A DNA stretch of 64,000 bases from Poecilobothrus nobilitatus (lineage: Eukaryota; Arthropoda; Insecta; Diptera; Dolichopodidae): assembly GCA_947095535.1 (NCBI GenBank), contig OX352774.1:170374200-170438199 (forward strand), read 5' to 3'. The notes under the pieces were generated by a model. That model worked only from the letters and a program-made list of their open reading frames with translations. It had not been told where the DNA came from and did not search any database. A program made the translations under genes and the position numbers. This document shows, piece after piece, positions 24,001-37,800 of the stretch; within the stretch, counting starts at the first letter, position 1, and each line of letters begins with the position of its first letter.

Positions 24001-27000
24001 CGCAGCTGCTACATTTATGTGCCATTCAAAATAAGCTTTCTGTTTTATGGCGAATATCTTTATTTAATCCATAAGTTTGGGAATTTCTAAATCTCCATAT
24101 GCATATATCTATATTACACACATATCAGGGAGCATTTACGATGTTGCGTTACGATGTTGCATTTACAAGTACTTCATTCTAAAAAGTTTCCATGTTTTTT
24201 AATTTTTGTTGGCACAATCTCAAAGTTGAATTTGAATACCATTATATGAATTTACTTATTTGATTTAACAGCAGTCAATAATTTTCCCTGTATTTATTAT
24301 CTAATTCTATATTTTTTTCTTGCTGACGTTTTCTTTTCATCTTAGCTTGACATCTGTCATTCCTAAGAATTTTACTGTATTTTCGATTAATACCTTTACA
24401 CGATTTATGTTTATTTTTGATAAGTTTAATATTATTCATTAGTAAAATAAAAATGCACGCATTTACTCTCATTTATATGTTTAATAACATCATATTTTGT
24501 CACTTGCTTTTTGTAATTTTCTTGTAGTATCGTCAATATTTGATCCTACTGTCAAAGTTATAGTATCGTCAACGAATGTTGCTTACTTACTTCTGTTACA
24601 TTTTCTACTTCTGGTAAGATCACTTGAAATCACGAAAACGATTTGATGTTTGTCATTTTAAAAATATTTTTCAAATAAATGACTATCGAATTCTTCTCAT
24701 CAACTATTTTTTCTTTAATTATAGTTTCGATACTTTACTAAATACAAATTGATATTTGTCTGAATATAGCCCGATATTTACAGCTTGGCATGGTACGTTT
24801 TGTTTTTCAGTTTTATAAGTTTTAGAAATATTTTTTTAAAACTTCTGTGTAGTCTTACCAAATTTCTTTACTAGTAAACATTTGTCATTCCTTTTTCAAA
24901 AGAAATCTTTAGCAATCAGTAGGGATATTTAAAATTTTTGAACAATTTATTGCAACAATTTCAATTTAATTAATATTAAATTTATTTCTGACTATATTTT
25001 ATTTTATGAACATTTTTAATGACTTTTTAACCCTTTTTAGGATTTTATCCGGTCCTCTGACTATATTTTTAGATCTATATATGTATACATATATTGTTTA
25101 ATTTTCCAATAAGGAAATTTTTCATGAAAATCTTTAATTGTTTTTTTTTCTTCATATTTTTAAAAACCTCTTTACCTATTTATGCTCTGTTGTATTTTCA
25201 AAGTATCAAACTTTAATTTATATCAGATATTAAATTATTTTTTTCTTTTCATTAATCTTAGAAAAATCTTAAATTTTACAATGAGTTGTTTAATAAATAA
25301 TTAAAAACTTTCGATCTTATAATTAAAATTTTACTTATAAATTTAAGATAGGAAATTAACTGAACTGTATTGAATTTTGGTGTCAATCATTTTTATTAAT
25401 TTTTTTTTTGTTTTGGGCTTAAGATTAATTTAATGTGAATTAATAATCATTTATGATAAAGTAATATTATTAATATTTAAAAAAAAAAAAACATTTTTTT
25501 TAATTACTATTATTATTTTTCATAAAAAAAAAAACTCTAAATCAATAAATTGAAAACCTATAAATAAGAGAAAAAAAAAAAAAGAAGTTTTTGTATTTTA
25601 AAGTGTTCATATAGTATTTATCATCACTTTCCATATTTTTATTTTTTTTTCTTTGTATTTTTCAAGCCTTAAAGCTAAAAAGTTCCAATTTACTATTGTA
25701 TCTATTATTATGGTCATTTTTTCATCTGGTCCATAGTTTATTGTTTTTTTTTTTCTTTTGACGTGTGTATTGTTGTGTATACTTTTGTTGTCTTCCTTAA
25801 CCGTTTTTTATTTTTTTTTTAACATTTTGACTCTTATCTGATTTAAAAATTAATGGATTCTCATTAAACAAAAATAATAGATAGGGTTAAAAAGTGTTAA
25901 AGAAAAGAAAATTGGAAATTCTTTTAATGAAAATTTTACTAAACAAAAAAAATGAAAATAAAAATTATTCGCGGTTAATTTAATATTATTAATAATGGTA
26001 TTTAATTGTCTAACTATGTGTATTCATTAATTAATTGGCTAAGTTTTTGTTTTAACACCCGCAAAATGAATTATATACTTTTTTTCCGGATATACTTACC
26101 TATTCTTACTTACCGTTTCTTTCTAAATTTACAGATAGATATACTTTGACTCATTTGTTGAATTTCTGTTTATTATGGCGTAAATATCATGAAAAGACTC
26201 TAACAGTAATTTAAAAATTTGAATAGCAAGTACACTTATGTGTGCAAATTTCTTAAACCAAAAGAAAGATTTAAGCTTTTATGATATCAAAAGAAACAGC
26301 CAAAAATACTGACACCTAACATATATATTTGTTTCAAATCTACGAATAACATTAGTTTCAGAGCCGGATAAAAAAAAAATACAGTTTATTTGTTCATTTG
26401 TCTTTTCTGGTCCATCTAAAATGGTTCCGAAAATCTCTCTGACTTTAACTGTTTCTAGAGTTATAATGTATATTGATGTCCATTTAAAAAATTAAAATTT
26501 CATAAGAAATATTTACTTATTTATTTATTTTCTTTTTTTCCTTAATTTCTTTTTCTCTTTTATCTTTCTCCTGTAATATAAACTTTTAATTTTATTCTTA
26601 ATTTATTCAAAATTTTGATCCAGTTTTCGAAGAAAATATGAGTTTTCAATCACGTCATCTGATATTTTTCTTTTTTTCTTTAAAAACTGTTAAATAAAAT
26701 TTTATAATTCTTATACAGGTAATAACTATATATAACATATACTACATAGATAACTGTTTTACAAACTATTTATAGATATTTAAATTAATTATAATCTTCT
26801 AAGAATTTTTATAATTATAATTTTATGTATACCTCCAAATTAAATTTTTTATCTGAATATCACAATTTATTTCGAAATTTATTTGATACAAACTTCAGTT
26901 GTTCGTTGTCTAGTTTAATTTTGCGTTTTTGATAAAGTGTTATTTTGAATAATATAATGACAACCTAAGCTATGCAGGGCTACAGTTTCAACAATTCATT

Positions 27001-27039
27001 CTGCTTCACTTGTAAGTTTAAAGTGTAAGTTGTATGTAC
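21031..27039. other. AT-rich intron or intergenic DNA
   Basis: If the 20461 exon is real, this lies in its first intron. No further + strand exon could be identified. 23780-24640 is noticeably less homopolymeric and may be decayed transposon DNA. It includes unrecognised open frames at 23880-24074 (+) and 24275-24472 (-, very basic). A strong minus-strand donor at 26112-26113 follows a short ATG frame (MSQSISICKFRKK, 26154-26114); see findings. Confidence 0.4.
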
Positions 27040-27560
27040 TTATAAAACGAAGAAGAGTGCAGTAGAAGAATAAACTGTATTAACTTTGGGATACCCATAT
27101 GAACATAATATATACTGTTTCCATAAAACTTATCTTATCATCATTTACAAAATTTCTGATGTTTCATTTAACTAAGTACCGAGATGTATAAATTTGGGAC
27201 TTGTATGACAGCTAATCGAAACTGTTGCCCCGAACCAACCACTTTTTACAGAAATTATTGCCATTAAACTTGATAATCTTTTAGAAGATTTCAGATACGT
27301 AGCTTCAATATACACTGAGTTATTTTCATTTAAAGAAAAAAGTTGTATGGCAGCTACTTGAATCCGACGACTGAACTTGCTGGATTTAAATAGCGAAACT
27401 AATATTTTCAAAAAGTGACGTGGTAAAAATTTCAGAATCGTAGCTCCTTTATATTTTGAGTTATCATGAGGACAGACAGACGTACTTACATGGCTAAATC
27501 GACTCAAAATTCGATTCTGATGGGGATCATCTACTTGAGTCTATAGATGTCATTCATACG
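27040..27560 (-). repeat. Dispersed repeat F2, copy b
   Basis: Read on the minus strand it carries GAGTCGATTTAGCCATGT, GTCTGTCTGTCC, CTCAAAATATAAAGGAGC, CGTCACTTTTTGAAA and TTAGTTTCGCTATTTAAAT, as in the copy at 63619. It ends with ATGTTCATATGGGTA and AGTTAATACAG, then ACTCTTCTTCGTTTT. The 111-codon frame at 27172-27507 lies wholly inside this repeat. The corresponding blocks in the other copies are not open, so it is not a gene. Confidence 0.8.
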
Positions 27561-29049
27561 TGTATAACATACGTCTACACATACGTGTAAAAAAAATTAT
27601 TTTATATTTTTGGTTATAAAATTATGTTGTCATTCATTTAGGAGTATGCGGTATAAAACATTCAGTAATAAAAATTGTATACGAAAAGCAAGATCTCAAC
27701 TTTACTTAAAAAATTATCTTTTTACCAAAAAACTTTTTATTTTTTAAAAAGAGGAAAAGATTTTAAAAAATAAATTTATGAGTGATTAGAATTTTGATAA
27801 GATGAACAGTTGTAACTTATATCTGATTAACTTAAATAAGAAAACACCATTTCGGTAAATTGGGGCTTTCCGATAAATTTATATTTATATGCATTAGAAA
27901 ATTCTTATACCAATAACTTGTTAATTTGTTTTTTTGTTTTTTTTATTAAATTCATTGAACCAATTAAAAATTAATTTATGTTTCAAATATTTAGCCACAT
28001 ATCATATACAAAAAAAAAGATGCATTAAATAAAATATGAAAATTATTAAAAAATGCAAACCAGTTTGTTTTTTTTACAAACTATATATATATATACTTAT
28101 GTAAGTAGATAGATAAGTGATGTGGGTAGATATTGGAAAAAAACAGATCAAATTTTTTTTTTATACTTAAAATTTATATACAAATATATGCATTTTTATT
28201 CATATACCTATATTTTGAATTAATACATATATATATGTTATCAAAATAACATTCTTGTGTTTGTGTGTTTGTTTGTGCTATGTATATCTATCTGTATTAA
28301 AAGACTATATTATAATATGATCTAAAAATGAATGTTTTCTTTCTAAATTTTTTAATTTTTTTTAATTGGACATTCATAAAAAATTTCATATTTTATATTT
28401 CTGCCAACGTTTAACTTAATGAAATTATTTACACCATTTTGGATAGATCCTAAGAACATAAATAACTGTAGTTATTAATAAATGCACTATTAGAATATAT
28501 ACATTTTTTTTTTCTTTTAACAGAAAAAAAAATTTATTTTATATGTTTTTGTTTTATGTAAAGTGTAAACGTGTTGCTAAACAAGTTTATGAATTTAAAA
28601 AAAAGTATATAATATGTTCGAAAAGAGTATTTTTGAAACTTTCTTTGTCTTAAGTCTTAACCTGAAAAAGTTAAGTTTATCTTTCAAATTCAGAAATATG
28701 TAAATATAAATGAACTCTGAGTACCAATATAAATTTTCAAAGGACAAGTGTCTTATTTTAATCATAATTAAAAGAACTTGGACAGAAATACATAAAACGA
28801 ATCAAAGTATTTCAGTACAAAGTTAAAAAGAAATTTGAGCACCGTATCTATTCGGAAGTATATCCAAAAGTTTAAATTTCATTTTTTTTTTTTTTTTAAT
28901 ACATGTTTTAAAATAAATATATATAAATAAATCCAAAATAATAAGATTTTTTTTAACATAAAAGAAAACTTATTAACACTTTCAACAATAAACATAATAA
29001 GAAAAAAAATAATAATAACATAATCAGTTTATAATACAAAATACAAAAT

Positions 29050-29070
29050 TTCATTCATTCATTCATTCAT
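29050..29070. repeat. (ATTC)n microsatellite
   Basis: Five units of the tetranucleotide TTCA/ATTC in a row. Confidence 0.9.
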
Positions 29071-29848
29071 AAAAAGATTCACTTGTTAGTTTTAATCAAT
29101 TTCATCTTTAAATTTAAATTTTTGTTTCTTTCTTCTTTTGTTTTTGTTTTTGTTTTTTTTTTTTGAACAAATTGTTAATTATTTTTTATGATAAATCTTT
29201 AAAATACATCTCATAAATACTCTAATAATCAGTCAGTCATATATTATATAAACTACAAAAAAAAAAAAAAAAAAAAATGTTTTCATCAATAAATTGAAAA
29301 TATAAATCTGCCTAAAAAGTTTAAGATAGTTCATAACTGTCATATTATATAGGTTTAAAAAATAAAACTATTAAAATTATCTTTTCTTAACTCAATAAAA
29401 GCGAAATAAAAAAAAAACATGATTATATATGACAATATATGTGTAATTTCCAAGCTGTTATGTTTTATTTTTTTTCCCCTTTTGGTTTTAAAGTTGGATA
29501 AAAAAAAGGCTGCACCTTTGACCTGACGTTAAGAAAATATATAGTGATAGACTTATTATGACCAATTCAAAACCCTAAAATAAATAATCAAATTAATTTT
29601 TTTTTTTGTTTTTAAATAGAAATAAAAATATTAGAAAATTTACATATATGCAGTTACAAAAGAAATTAATAAAACATTTAAAATTAAAATTAAAAAAAAA
29701 AAAAAAAAAAAAAACCACTTCACCAATTTACCAACTATTATTTTATATATCGTTTTCGTACGCATAAAACATATATACACCATCATTAAAAAAATAAAAA
29801 CTTTCTTTTCATGTTCTTTTCATAAAATTATAAATTAAAATTATTTTT

Positions 29849-29903
29849 TTATAAACCAATTGGATGACCACCACATGGCGCGTAATGAACTTTCAAAGTA
29901 TTA
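29849..29903 (-). CDS. Candidate 3'-terminal exon, paralogous to 20972-21030
   Basis: On the minus strand, AG (complement of 29904-29905) precedes a frame reading NTLKVHYAPCGGHPIGL and stop (29849-29851). The coding sequence is clearly richer in G/C than its surroundings. The DNA similarity to 20972-21030 begins exactly at the stop codon (shared TTATAAACCA on the + strand). It continues through codons with replacements, which suggests coding constraint or a recent duplication of an exon. Upstream exons on the minus strand were not found and the protein is not recognised. Confidence 0.35.
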
Positions 29904-30454
29904 CTAAATAATATTGTTAATAATACTTAAAAAAAGAAAAAAAAACAAAAAACAAAAAAAAAATTAAAATGTTTTTAATAAAATACAATAACAATTAAAT
30001 AATAATTATAAAATCGATAAATAATTATTTAATTTTCTTATTATTAAAAAAATAATAAAAATTTGAAAAGAAAAAGATGAATATTAGAGTTTATTTGAGT
30101 TTTGTTTTTTTTTACGTTTGATTCAATATCTTATGGTGTTTTTTTTGTTAATGGTGTTAATGTAATTATGTACCTATTAAAAAAAAAGAAAAAATTTAAA
30201 GTACCATTTTTGTCAAGCTAAAAACAATTACATATTATAAATATAAATAACATTAATAAATTGTAATGTATAATTACACACTTTTCACTTTCAATTCATT
30301 CTCCCTCACGCTGTACATTACAAAATTTTAAGTGAAAAAAAAGGCGAGAAAAATTTATTATAAAAATATTTATTTTAGATACTCGTATATAATGTTTTTT
30401 GATTAGATGATTTTTTTTTTGCTTGTTATTTTCACTAATAAACTATAATATACT

Positions 30455-30530
30455 GGAGTAGTGATTAAGTATCCCAACCTTCCCATCGAAAGGTCTTAGG
30501 TTCAAATTCCGGTCAGGTCATATTCAATAT
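30455..30530 (+). mobile_element. tRNA-derived SINE head
   Basis: GAGTAGTGATTAAGTA matches an A-box region and AGGTTCAAATTCC matches a B box, about 45 bases apart, as in tRNA genes. Between them is CCTTCCCATCGAAAGGTC, common to tRNA-like heads of SINEs. After the head come GGTCAGGTCATATTC and a simple tail with repeated AATTTATATCGTATAT. Stem pairing is too poor for a working tRNA. The same head occurs on the minus strand near 61000. Confidence 0.6.
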
Positions 30531-30770
30531 TAATAATTTATATCGTATATGAAATATAATTTATATCGTATATATAAAAATAATAATTAATATCGTAATA
30601 TGAAATAAATAAAAAAATAAATACATCTTGTATAAGATAAAAGATTGTGCATAAATATAATATGTACATATTTATGTTCCATATGCATTCCAATACAATA
30701 GCTACTGTTGAATAATAACGGTTTAGTGAAAATAATGATTAAAAAAAGAAACGAAAATTTGGCAGCATCC

Positions 30771-31820
30771 CAGTTTGCCTAAATCAATTTGGCTAAAAAT
30801 ACATTTTACCTAATATCATTTAACAAAAAATATTTAATCCAAAAAGACTTTTAACAAAAGGGACACTTCGCAAAAAGACTTTTCATAAAAGACACAATTC
30901 ACAAAAAAAATTTTAACAAAAGGGTCACTTTAGAAAAAGATTTTTAACAAACAAATATTTTTGTAATAAGCATTTATTAAAAAGATATACATAGATATAT
31001 GTATATTAGAAGAAATTTTAGTTGGTTTCAAAATCAGAGTTTTAATAATTTGTTTTGCTGGAGTTTGGGGGTGGCAGCTATTTAACTTGTATTTTAAAAG
31101 TTGTGTAGTTTAAATATATATGTACGCAGGCTTTTTACAGAATATTCATATATTTTATAAGTATATGACAGATTCTGAATTATGAGCGATATGAAGTTTA
31201 TGACTAAATGCCATATGTCTAACATAGAATTTGCCTCTGATCAATAATAGAAAGGAATATTGTATACAATTAAATAATAAAATTTGTAATTAGTTTTTGA
31301 CTTTAAAATTCAGTAGTTTTTAATTTTTATTTTTTACGAATTGGTTTTCCAAAAATATATGTTGTATCAAACTAAATCATGACTTTTTTTTTCGTCATCG
31401 TCCTCTTCTTCTAATTGTTTGTCATAATATTGCAGAATTGAATTATATGGCATTTCTAAAGAAAATATTTCATTTTATCCATATTTTCTTTGAATACCCT
31501 AATAATATATTACTCATAAACTTGATATGAAAACTATTTATATTTATATAAATACAGACATATAAACTATTAATATTATTATATATATTTTGTTTTTTCA
31601 TTTAACTTATATTACATATATGTACATATATGTTAGTAAATATATCTACAGAACTATAAAAACTATATTTTCTTTTATATATTATATTGAAGTCTTTTTG
31701 CAAAGTTTCCCATTTGGTAAAAGTCTTTTTGTGAAAAGGTATTTTACAATAAGTCCTTTTTTGACAAATGACATTGGACGAAATGTCTTTTTGTGGAATG
31801 ACTTTACACTAACTGTCATA
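30771..31820. mobile_element. Foldback-like element 2, arms rich in CAAAAAGACTTTT
   Basis: The left arm (30771-30955) repeats CAAAAAGACTTTT, with ACAAAAGGGACACTT between copies. The right arm (31687-31820) holds the inverse, AAGTCTTTTTG and AAATGGGAAAC-type blocks, in reverse order. The arms also match outside the motif: CAGTTTGCCTAAATC on the left against the complement of the sequence near 31805. The middle contains one copy of the 90-bp unit found in foldback-like element 1 (31012-31200). No transposase is seen. The frame at 31590-31844 runs into the right arm and is not a gene. Confidence 0.55.
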
Positions 31821-34800
31821 GACCTCGAGAGTTTAGTAAAATAAGAGACTTAAATGACAAATGCGCCTTAGTGTCTAACCTTTAGTAAATATTTTGAGAC
31901 TGATTTTTATAAATGATTGTATTACACTTTAATTCAATTGCATGGTAATCAAATTATCATAACAAATTTTGAAAAAAAAACCAAAAACAAAGATAATTAC
32001 ATATTTATTTTTAAAAATTTTAACTATTTATAAATTTATTTTATTTCTTTTATTATATTTACAATCTTAATTAAACTTTTGTTTTATTTTTTATATAAAA
32101 AAATGTTACAAATCAAGAAATAAATCAAATTTTATTATACTTTAAATTAAAATTTCGATTTATTTTAAAAAAGAAAAAAACAATACAATGAATCTTAAAT
32201 CCTACGTTCCGAATACAGGTCTAATAAACAGTGAGTAAGTTACTTAAAATGTATAAAGTCGTGAATGAATTAAATTCCTGATTGTTTCCCCTTTTCACAA
32301 AAAAATTTTTTTTTTATTTTATAATACAAAAAAAAAAAGGAATAACTTAAAAGAAATCATAAACAAAAAACAAAAAAAAAAAACCAAATATGAAAATCGT
32401 GAATTTTTTTTCTTTTTCTGATAATTTCTCTGTAATTCGGTTTTTGAACTTTTCTCTTATTAAAAAACCTGAAATCTTTAATTTAATGCAATAATATTTT
32501 AAATTGATGCTTTCTTAATGATTTAAAAACAAAAATTCCCTTCGCGCGAATCAAATATATATAATATATATATATAGATATATGTATGTATGTAAATTAA
32601 TGTATACTAACTTTCAAATGAAAATTAAAAAACAATTGCAATCGAAACTACAAAATTAACTCATTAATTAATGGTGCGAAATAAAATCTCTTTTATTTGA
32701 ATTTATTCATCCCCAGAAATAATAAAAATTATTCTTTTGCATCTAAAATTTTTTTTATTACACCATCATTTTTAAATTTTTAATTCTATATACAAAAAAA
32801 CAAAAATCATTACAAAACTTATTTAATAGTCCTTGACAAGGAGAAATTCTATAATAATTTAATATTTAATAGTTTAGCTTTCACTTGCATTCTTTCCTTT
32901 GTCTTGTTTTTTTTTTTACCGGTTTTCTTTTTCGTACAAAAAAAAAAAGGAAAAAAAAAAAACAAAAACCGGTCTTCAATTCCTCACATTTTTGCATCAT
33001 CGCATCCATTATTATATACGACTATACGAGTATATATTAACCAAAAAGAAAAGGAAAATGGTTTTTATTTTTTTCTTTTTAATTTTTACCGTTAATGTTG
33101 TTCATATAATTTTTACCATTACGCATTAAAATAACCAATTAATTATAAATGCAGGAATTTACTCCGAAAGAATTAAATTTGTATTTCCGATTTAAAATAT
33201 TTTTTTCTTTTTGATCTGGTTCGGATAGTGGAAGACAACAATATTGTATATTAAAGTGAGTTAAAACAAAAAGAAAAACAAACAGTTATTAGTAGGTCAA
33301 AACTATAGTTGAAAGTATTTACACATATATTCATAATATACACGACCACCATACATAACATTTATTATAGTATCTTGTAATTTAGGATTCAAATAAGAAA
33401 AGATAAAGTAAGAGTGAGAGAAGAAAATAACTTTATTTTCATCACTAATTGAGAATCATGACTATAAATGGGATGCACATTAAGTGTTGAAAAAGTATTT
33501 TAACGCTTTTATTTTTCAGAAAGCCTTTTAAGAATAATTTTTTCACTTTTCTTTAAGTTTAACAATTATATTTTTTGTTTTTTTTTTTTTTTTGTATTGA
33601 AAATTCTACAAATAATTTTTGTTACAAAACAAGTTCATATTTAATGAAAAAAAAAGTTTATTTTTTTTTTTTATGTTGTAAGTGCTATATTAGTAATCGT
33701 CATCAACCAATTTAAGATGAATTGGATTGCATTCAGAGACCAACTGACTGTTTTTTGTTTATATTTTTCTTTCTTACTTTTTTTTTTTTTTTTTTGATTC
33801 ACCTTAACAACCTGTAATTCTTGTGCGGTTATTGTTTAAAACCAATGTCTTTAGATCATGAATATAATATTTTCTTTAAAAAGTTTGGTTTTTGTTGTTG
33901 TTTGTTGTTGGCTATTGACGATACAATCAATATGTTGTAATTTTATGGTGATCATCAAAGAATGGTATGATGTATTTTAAGCGCATGCGGATATATAAAA
34001 AACAAAAATGAAAAAAAAAATAGTTTTACTAAATCTGGAAATAGTCGATGAATGTTGACTGTATGGAGTTAGTAATGGATATGATGGACCGATGAGGAAA
34101 AGTTAATAAAAATCGAAACCAAAAATAAAAATTTATAAAAAAAAAAAAAAAACAAAACAAACAAAACAACTTTGAACCAGTCTACAAGTTAGTGTATAAC
34201 TTTTTTTTTTTTTTAGCTTTTTAAATAAAGTGAGATCAGAGTCGATAAAGGCATCTATTATTATTGTTTTTTGTTATAATATTGTTATTAGTATAGTCGT
34301 TGTTTTATTTTTCTTTTTGTTTTTTTATTTATTGTTCAAAAAAATTATCTGAAGAAAGTGAGATTTTTACCGTTTGGATTTTTGATTTTTATTAAAAGAA
34401 AATATATGAGATTATTCATTTTATATTATCATGTATGTAATACCTTCAAGTAAACTTTAATGAATATTTATTAGAGCTAGGTAACACCAGTACACTACTG
34501 CTCTATACAATAATAAAAAAAAAAAACAAAAATGAACTGGGATATTGTAACTAACAAAAAAAAAAAAATACTTATTTTAAGTGAAATTTTTTTAAAATCT
34601 TATTTTATTTTATTTTTTTGTTTAATGCTTACTGTTTTTTGTTAAAGTAAACAGACTCTCAGTAAAAAGCTATTTTATCAATTTAAAAATAAAAACAAAA
34701 ATAAAAAAAATTGTTGTAAATCGTTTTTGATGCAAATTTATTAGGTACTACATTTAAGTTTAATTATTCCTCGCGATAAACTGTTACTACACAAAAACAT

Positions 34801-37800
34801 AAACAAATTTGTTTGATCGTCAACTAACCTCTATTGTGAGCAAAACCTATTTTCTAAATAAAATAATGATGAAATGAAAGAGGTGTATAGTTTATAACTA
34901 TACTCTCAAGATAATTTGAAATTTCCTGGTTGAGAACTTCGGAAAGTTTTTTAAAAATTTTAATTTTTTTGTTTTGTTTAAGGAAGAAAATAATCATACC
35001 ACAAATATTCAAGAAGATACCAATGCACTTCTTGTATTTTTTACATATTTTTCATATTATTGTTGTTATTTTAAAAAAGAAATATTACGATAGAGAAAAT
35101 TATAAGAAGATTATTCTAATTGAAAAAAGTCACATAAAGAAAATTCATCAATTTTAATGAATTTAAATCAATTGAAAATCTCATATTATAGTTATTATAT
35201 GTATTTTCTTCTATTACTTGTCAAGCATTACTTTCAATTGCAATTTTACTTTTAAATAATTTAAAAAAAATTTTTATTTTTCTTACAACAATTAAAATGC
35301 AAAGAGAAACAAATTATAATTTTCACGTAAAAAACAAACCCCTATCAGTGAATTTTCCAACCCAAAAATTTTACTTTCGTTTCCGACAAAAAAAAAATTT
35401 CTTAAGATAAATTTTTAATTAATTTTAAAATACATCGTGGCCAATAATTTGATTTTTTTGTTTTTTATAACTTCAATTAGAATCTTATCATGTGGAACTT
35501 TAGCATATTTATTGCAGTATAATTGTGCTACTATTACAGTAACTGATATTTAAAACAAAAAAAAAAAATTAAATGAAATTTCTATTGCATGTCGATTACG
35601 GCCAATGAAAGTGAATCAAAAACTTATAAACAGAAACACATTTAAAAATTTAAAAGAATTTATGTTTAACATGAATGAAAAATTAAACTTTTAATAAAAA
35701 GTAATAACAATAATAGCAACAAAAACGCATCACATTCCATTTTACGATAGGTATTCATACTCGTGTGCAATGAAAATAAAACATAAAATTGTTGAATGCA
35801 AATTAAGTATAATCAAAGTTTGTTGAAGCAAATAGTTATGATTAATCTTTGACATTACATAACAAGAATATGTTATTTTGTTTTTTTTTGTTTTATTCAA
35901 ATTAAATATTGTAATTAAGTTACATATAAATGTTACATAGATAGATTAAAATATGAAATTTAAAATATAATTAAAATAAAGTTTCTCGCTTAAGTCTTTA
36001 ATTTTATTTCATATTACGAATGGTAATAAAATAACTAATAAGTATAATTACTTTTTGTTTGACAGAAAATAAAAAATAGACTTTTGAAATTAATGTATTT
36101 TAATCTAATTACTTTTATTCGGAATAATTTGTAGAAATAAACTCGTAGCGGATAGTTAATGTAATAAGAACACTAATTAATAACACTTAATTTTTTTAAT
36201 ATAGGAAACAGTGTAATGTTTTCAATATTGTCCATTAGATTCGTTTTACTATAAAAATCAAATAAAAAACTTCGATTTATTGTAATCTCATCGAAGAAAG
36301 TAAAATCACCAGTATTAGAAATTATATTGTAAGACCCTTGACTAAAAAAAAAAAAATCAATTACCGATAGATGAAAATTTATATAAAACAGTTTCCAATT
36401 CCATCCAATCTGATGTTGAAGTTTTATTTTTCTTTAACATTATTTCAAATTTCATTTTAACATAAATTAGCAAATCATTTGCCATTTATATTTGCGCAAC
36501 ATATTCGTTTTTCTTTTTTGCTTTTTATTTAGCCAAAGTTCATTAAGAAGCTAAAATATGTAAAATATCTCATTAAGAAAAAACTACACCCAAAACGCAC
36601 ATGAAAAAACAAATACTAATAATCGAAAAATTTCACTTTTAGAGGTATGATGCTACTGGCATTTAATATAGTGGTTTTATATATATTTTTTTTTATTTTT
36701 TACGCGTTTTAATTATTTTTCCCTATAAATTGCGTGTAATATTTTTTTGGTGAATTTTTTATTTTTAGTTTATTGTTGATTCGAATTAATTCGTCGGCTT
36801 AAGAATTGACAAAAGAAATCTGTTAAATTCCAAATGGTTTTGTCTGCTTTAACTCTTTTATCTTAAGTAAAAAATTTAAACTGATTAATGAATTTAGCGG
36901 TCATTGTTATTTTTTTTTCTTTTTTTTCTAAATTCATTTATTTTTTTTTTAATAAGCCTTTAGCAAATAAATGAAAGTTCCACCAAAAAACACATGAATA
37001 TGAATATGTCAGTTTTAATTTCATTTTCAATTTTGTTTTCGATTTCAATTTATTAAAGATGCAGCATCTTTTCTTCTACATAAAATTTTAAAGTGAAAAA
37101 AAATTTTTTTTTAATTACCAACCGGAAATGATTGAAAATTATTTTTTATTGTTAAAAACGACACCCACATCTAGTAATGATGGTCTTAAAAATTTTTTTT
37201 TTGTAAAGAAGAAAGAATTATTAATTGTTATTATTAATATTATTATTATTATTACTATAATTTTACTGTTTTAGATTTATATCTTAAAAAGATTTGAAAT
37301 ACTTTCACAAGTCTAATAAAATTTCTATGACAACATGTGGCTAAAGCTATTTCACCTTGTAGTATACACTTGTATCATAGTAATAGTACAGAAGTTAATA
37401 AAATAAAAGTTGTATGTCTTTTACAAAAAAAAAAACAAAAATGCTTTTTATACTGTTATTAGGTTTTGATTTAGATAAACGATAAAAAAAATTACTACAA
37501 ACTTAGAAAATGGCAGATTGTAATGATTTTTAAACTGCAAATAAAAAACAATAAAAAAAATTATCTTAAAAAGACCAAACACATGTATTTTTGTGGGAAA
37601 TAATGGGTTGATTTGTAGATAATGTTTTTAATCCGAGATAACAAAAAAGATAAAAAAAAAAAAACATTTAAAGAAAAAGAAACACAAACAGTAAACATTT
37701 TTTTTAATTAAATAATAAAGAATGAAATGCTAAAATATCTATTAAATTTTATTTAAAAATTATAAAATAACACTGATAATAACCCTTTTTAATAATAAAT

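Larger units (their letters stand above)
27561..30450. other. Gene-free AT-rich DNA
   Basis: This stretch has many T- and A-runs, no transposon coding sequence and no RNA gene. The exceptions are the tetranucleotide repeat at 29050 and the small candidate exon at 29849-29903. Confidence 0.55.

Noticed and set aside
24275..24472. 65-codon very basic minus-strand ORF
   Set aside because: Chance length. The charged composition follows from A-rich codons, and no family is recognised.
27172..27507. 111-codon minus-strand ORF
   Set aside because: Lies entirely inside an F2 repeat copy. The same blocks in the other F2 copies are not open in this frame.
30455..30530. Functional tRNA gene
   Set aside because: A and B boxes are present, but acceptor and anticodon stems do not pair, and a related non-pairing head lies near 61000, so a SINE head fits better.
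31590..31844. 84-codon ORF
   Set aside because: Runs through the right inverted arm of foldback-like element 2, where repeated motifs keep the frame open by accident.
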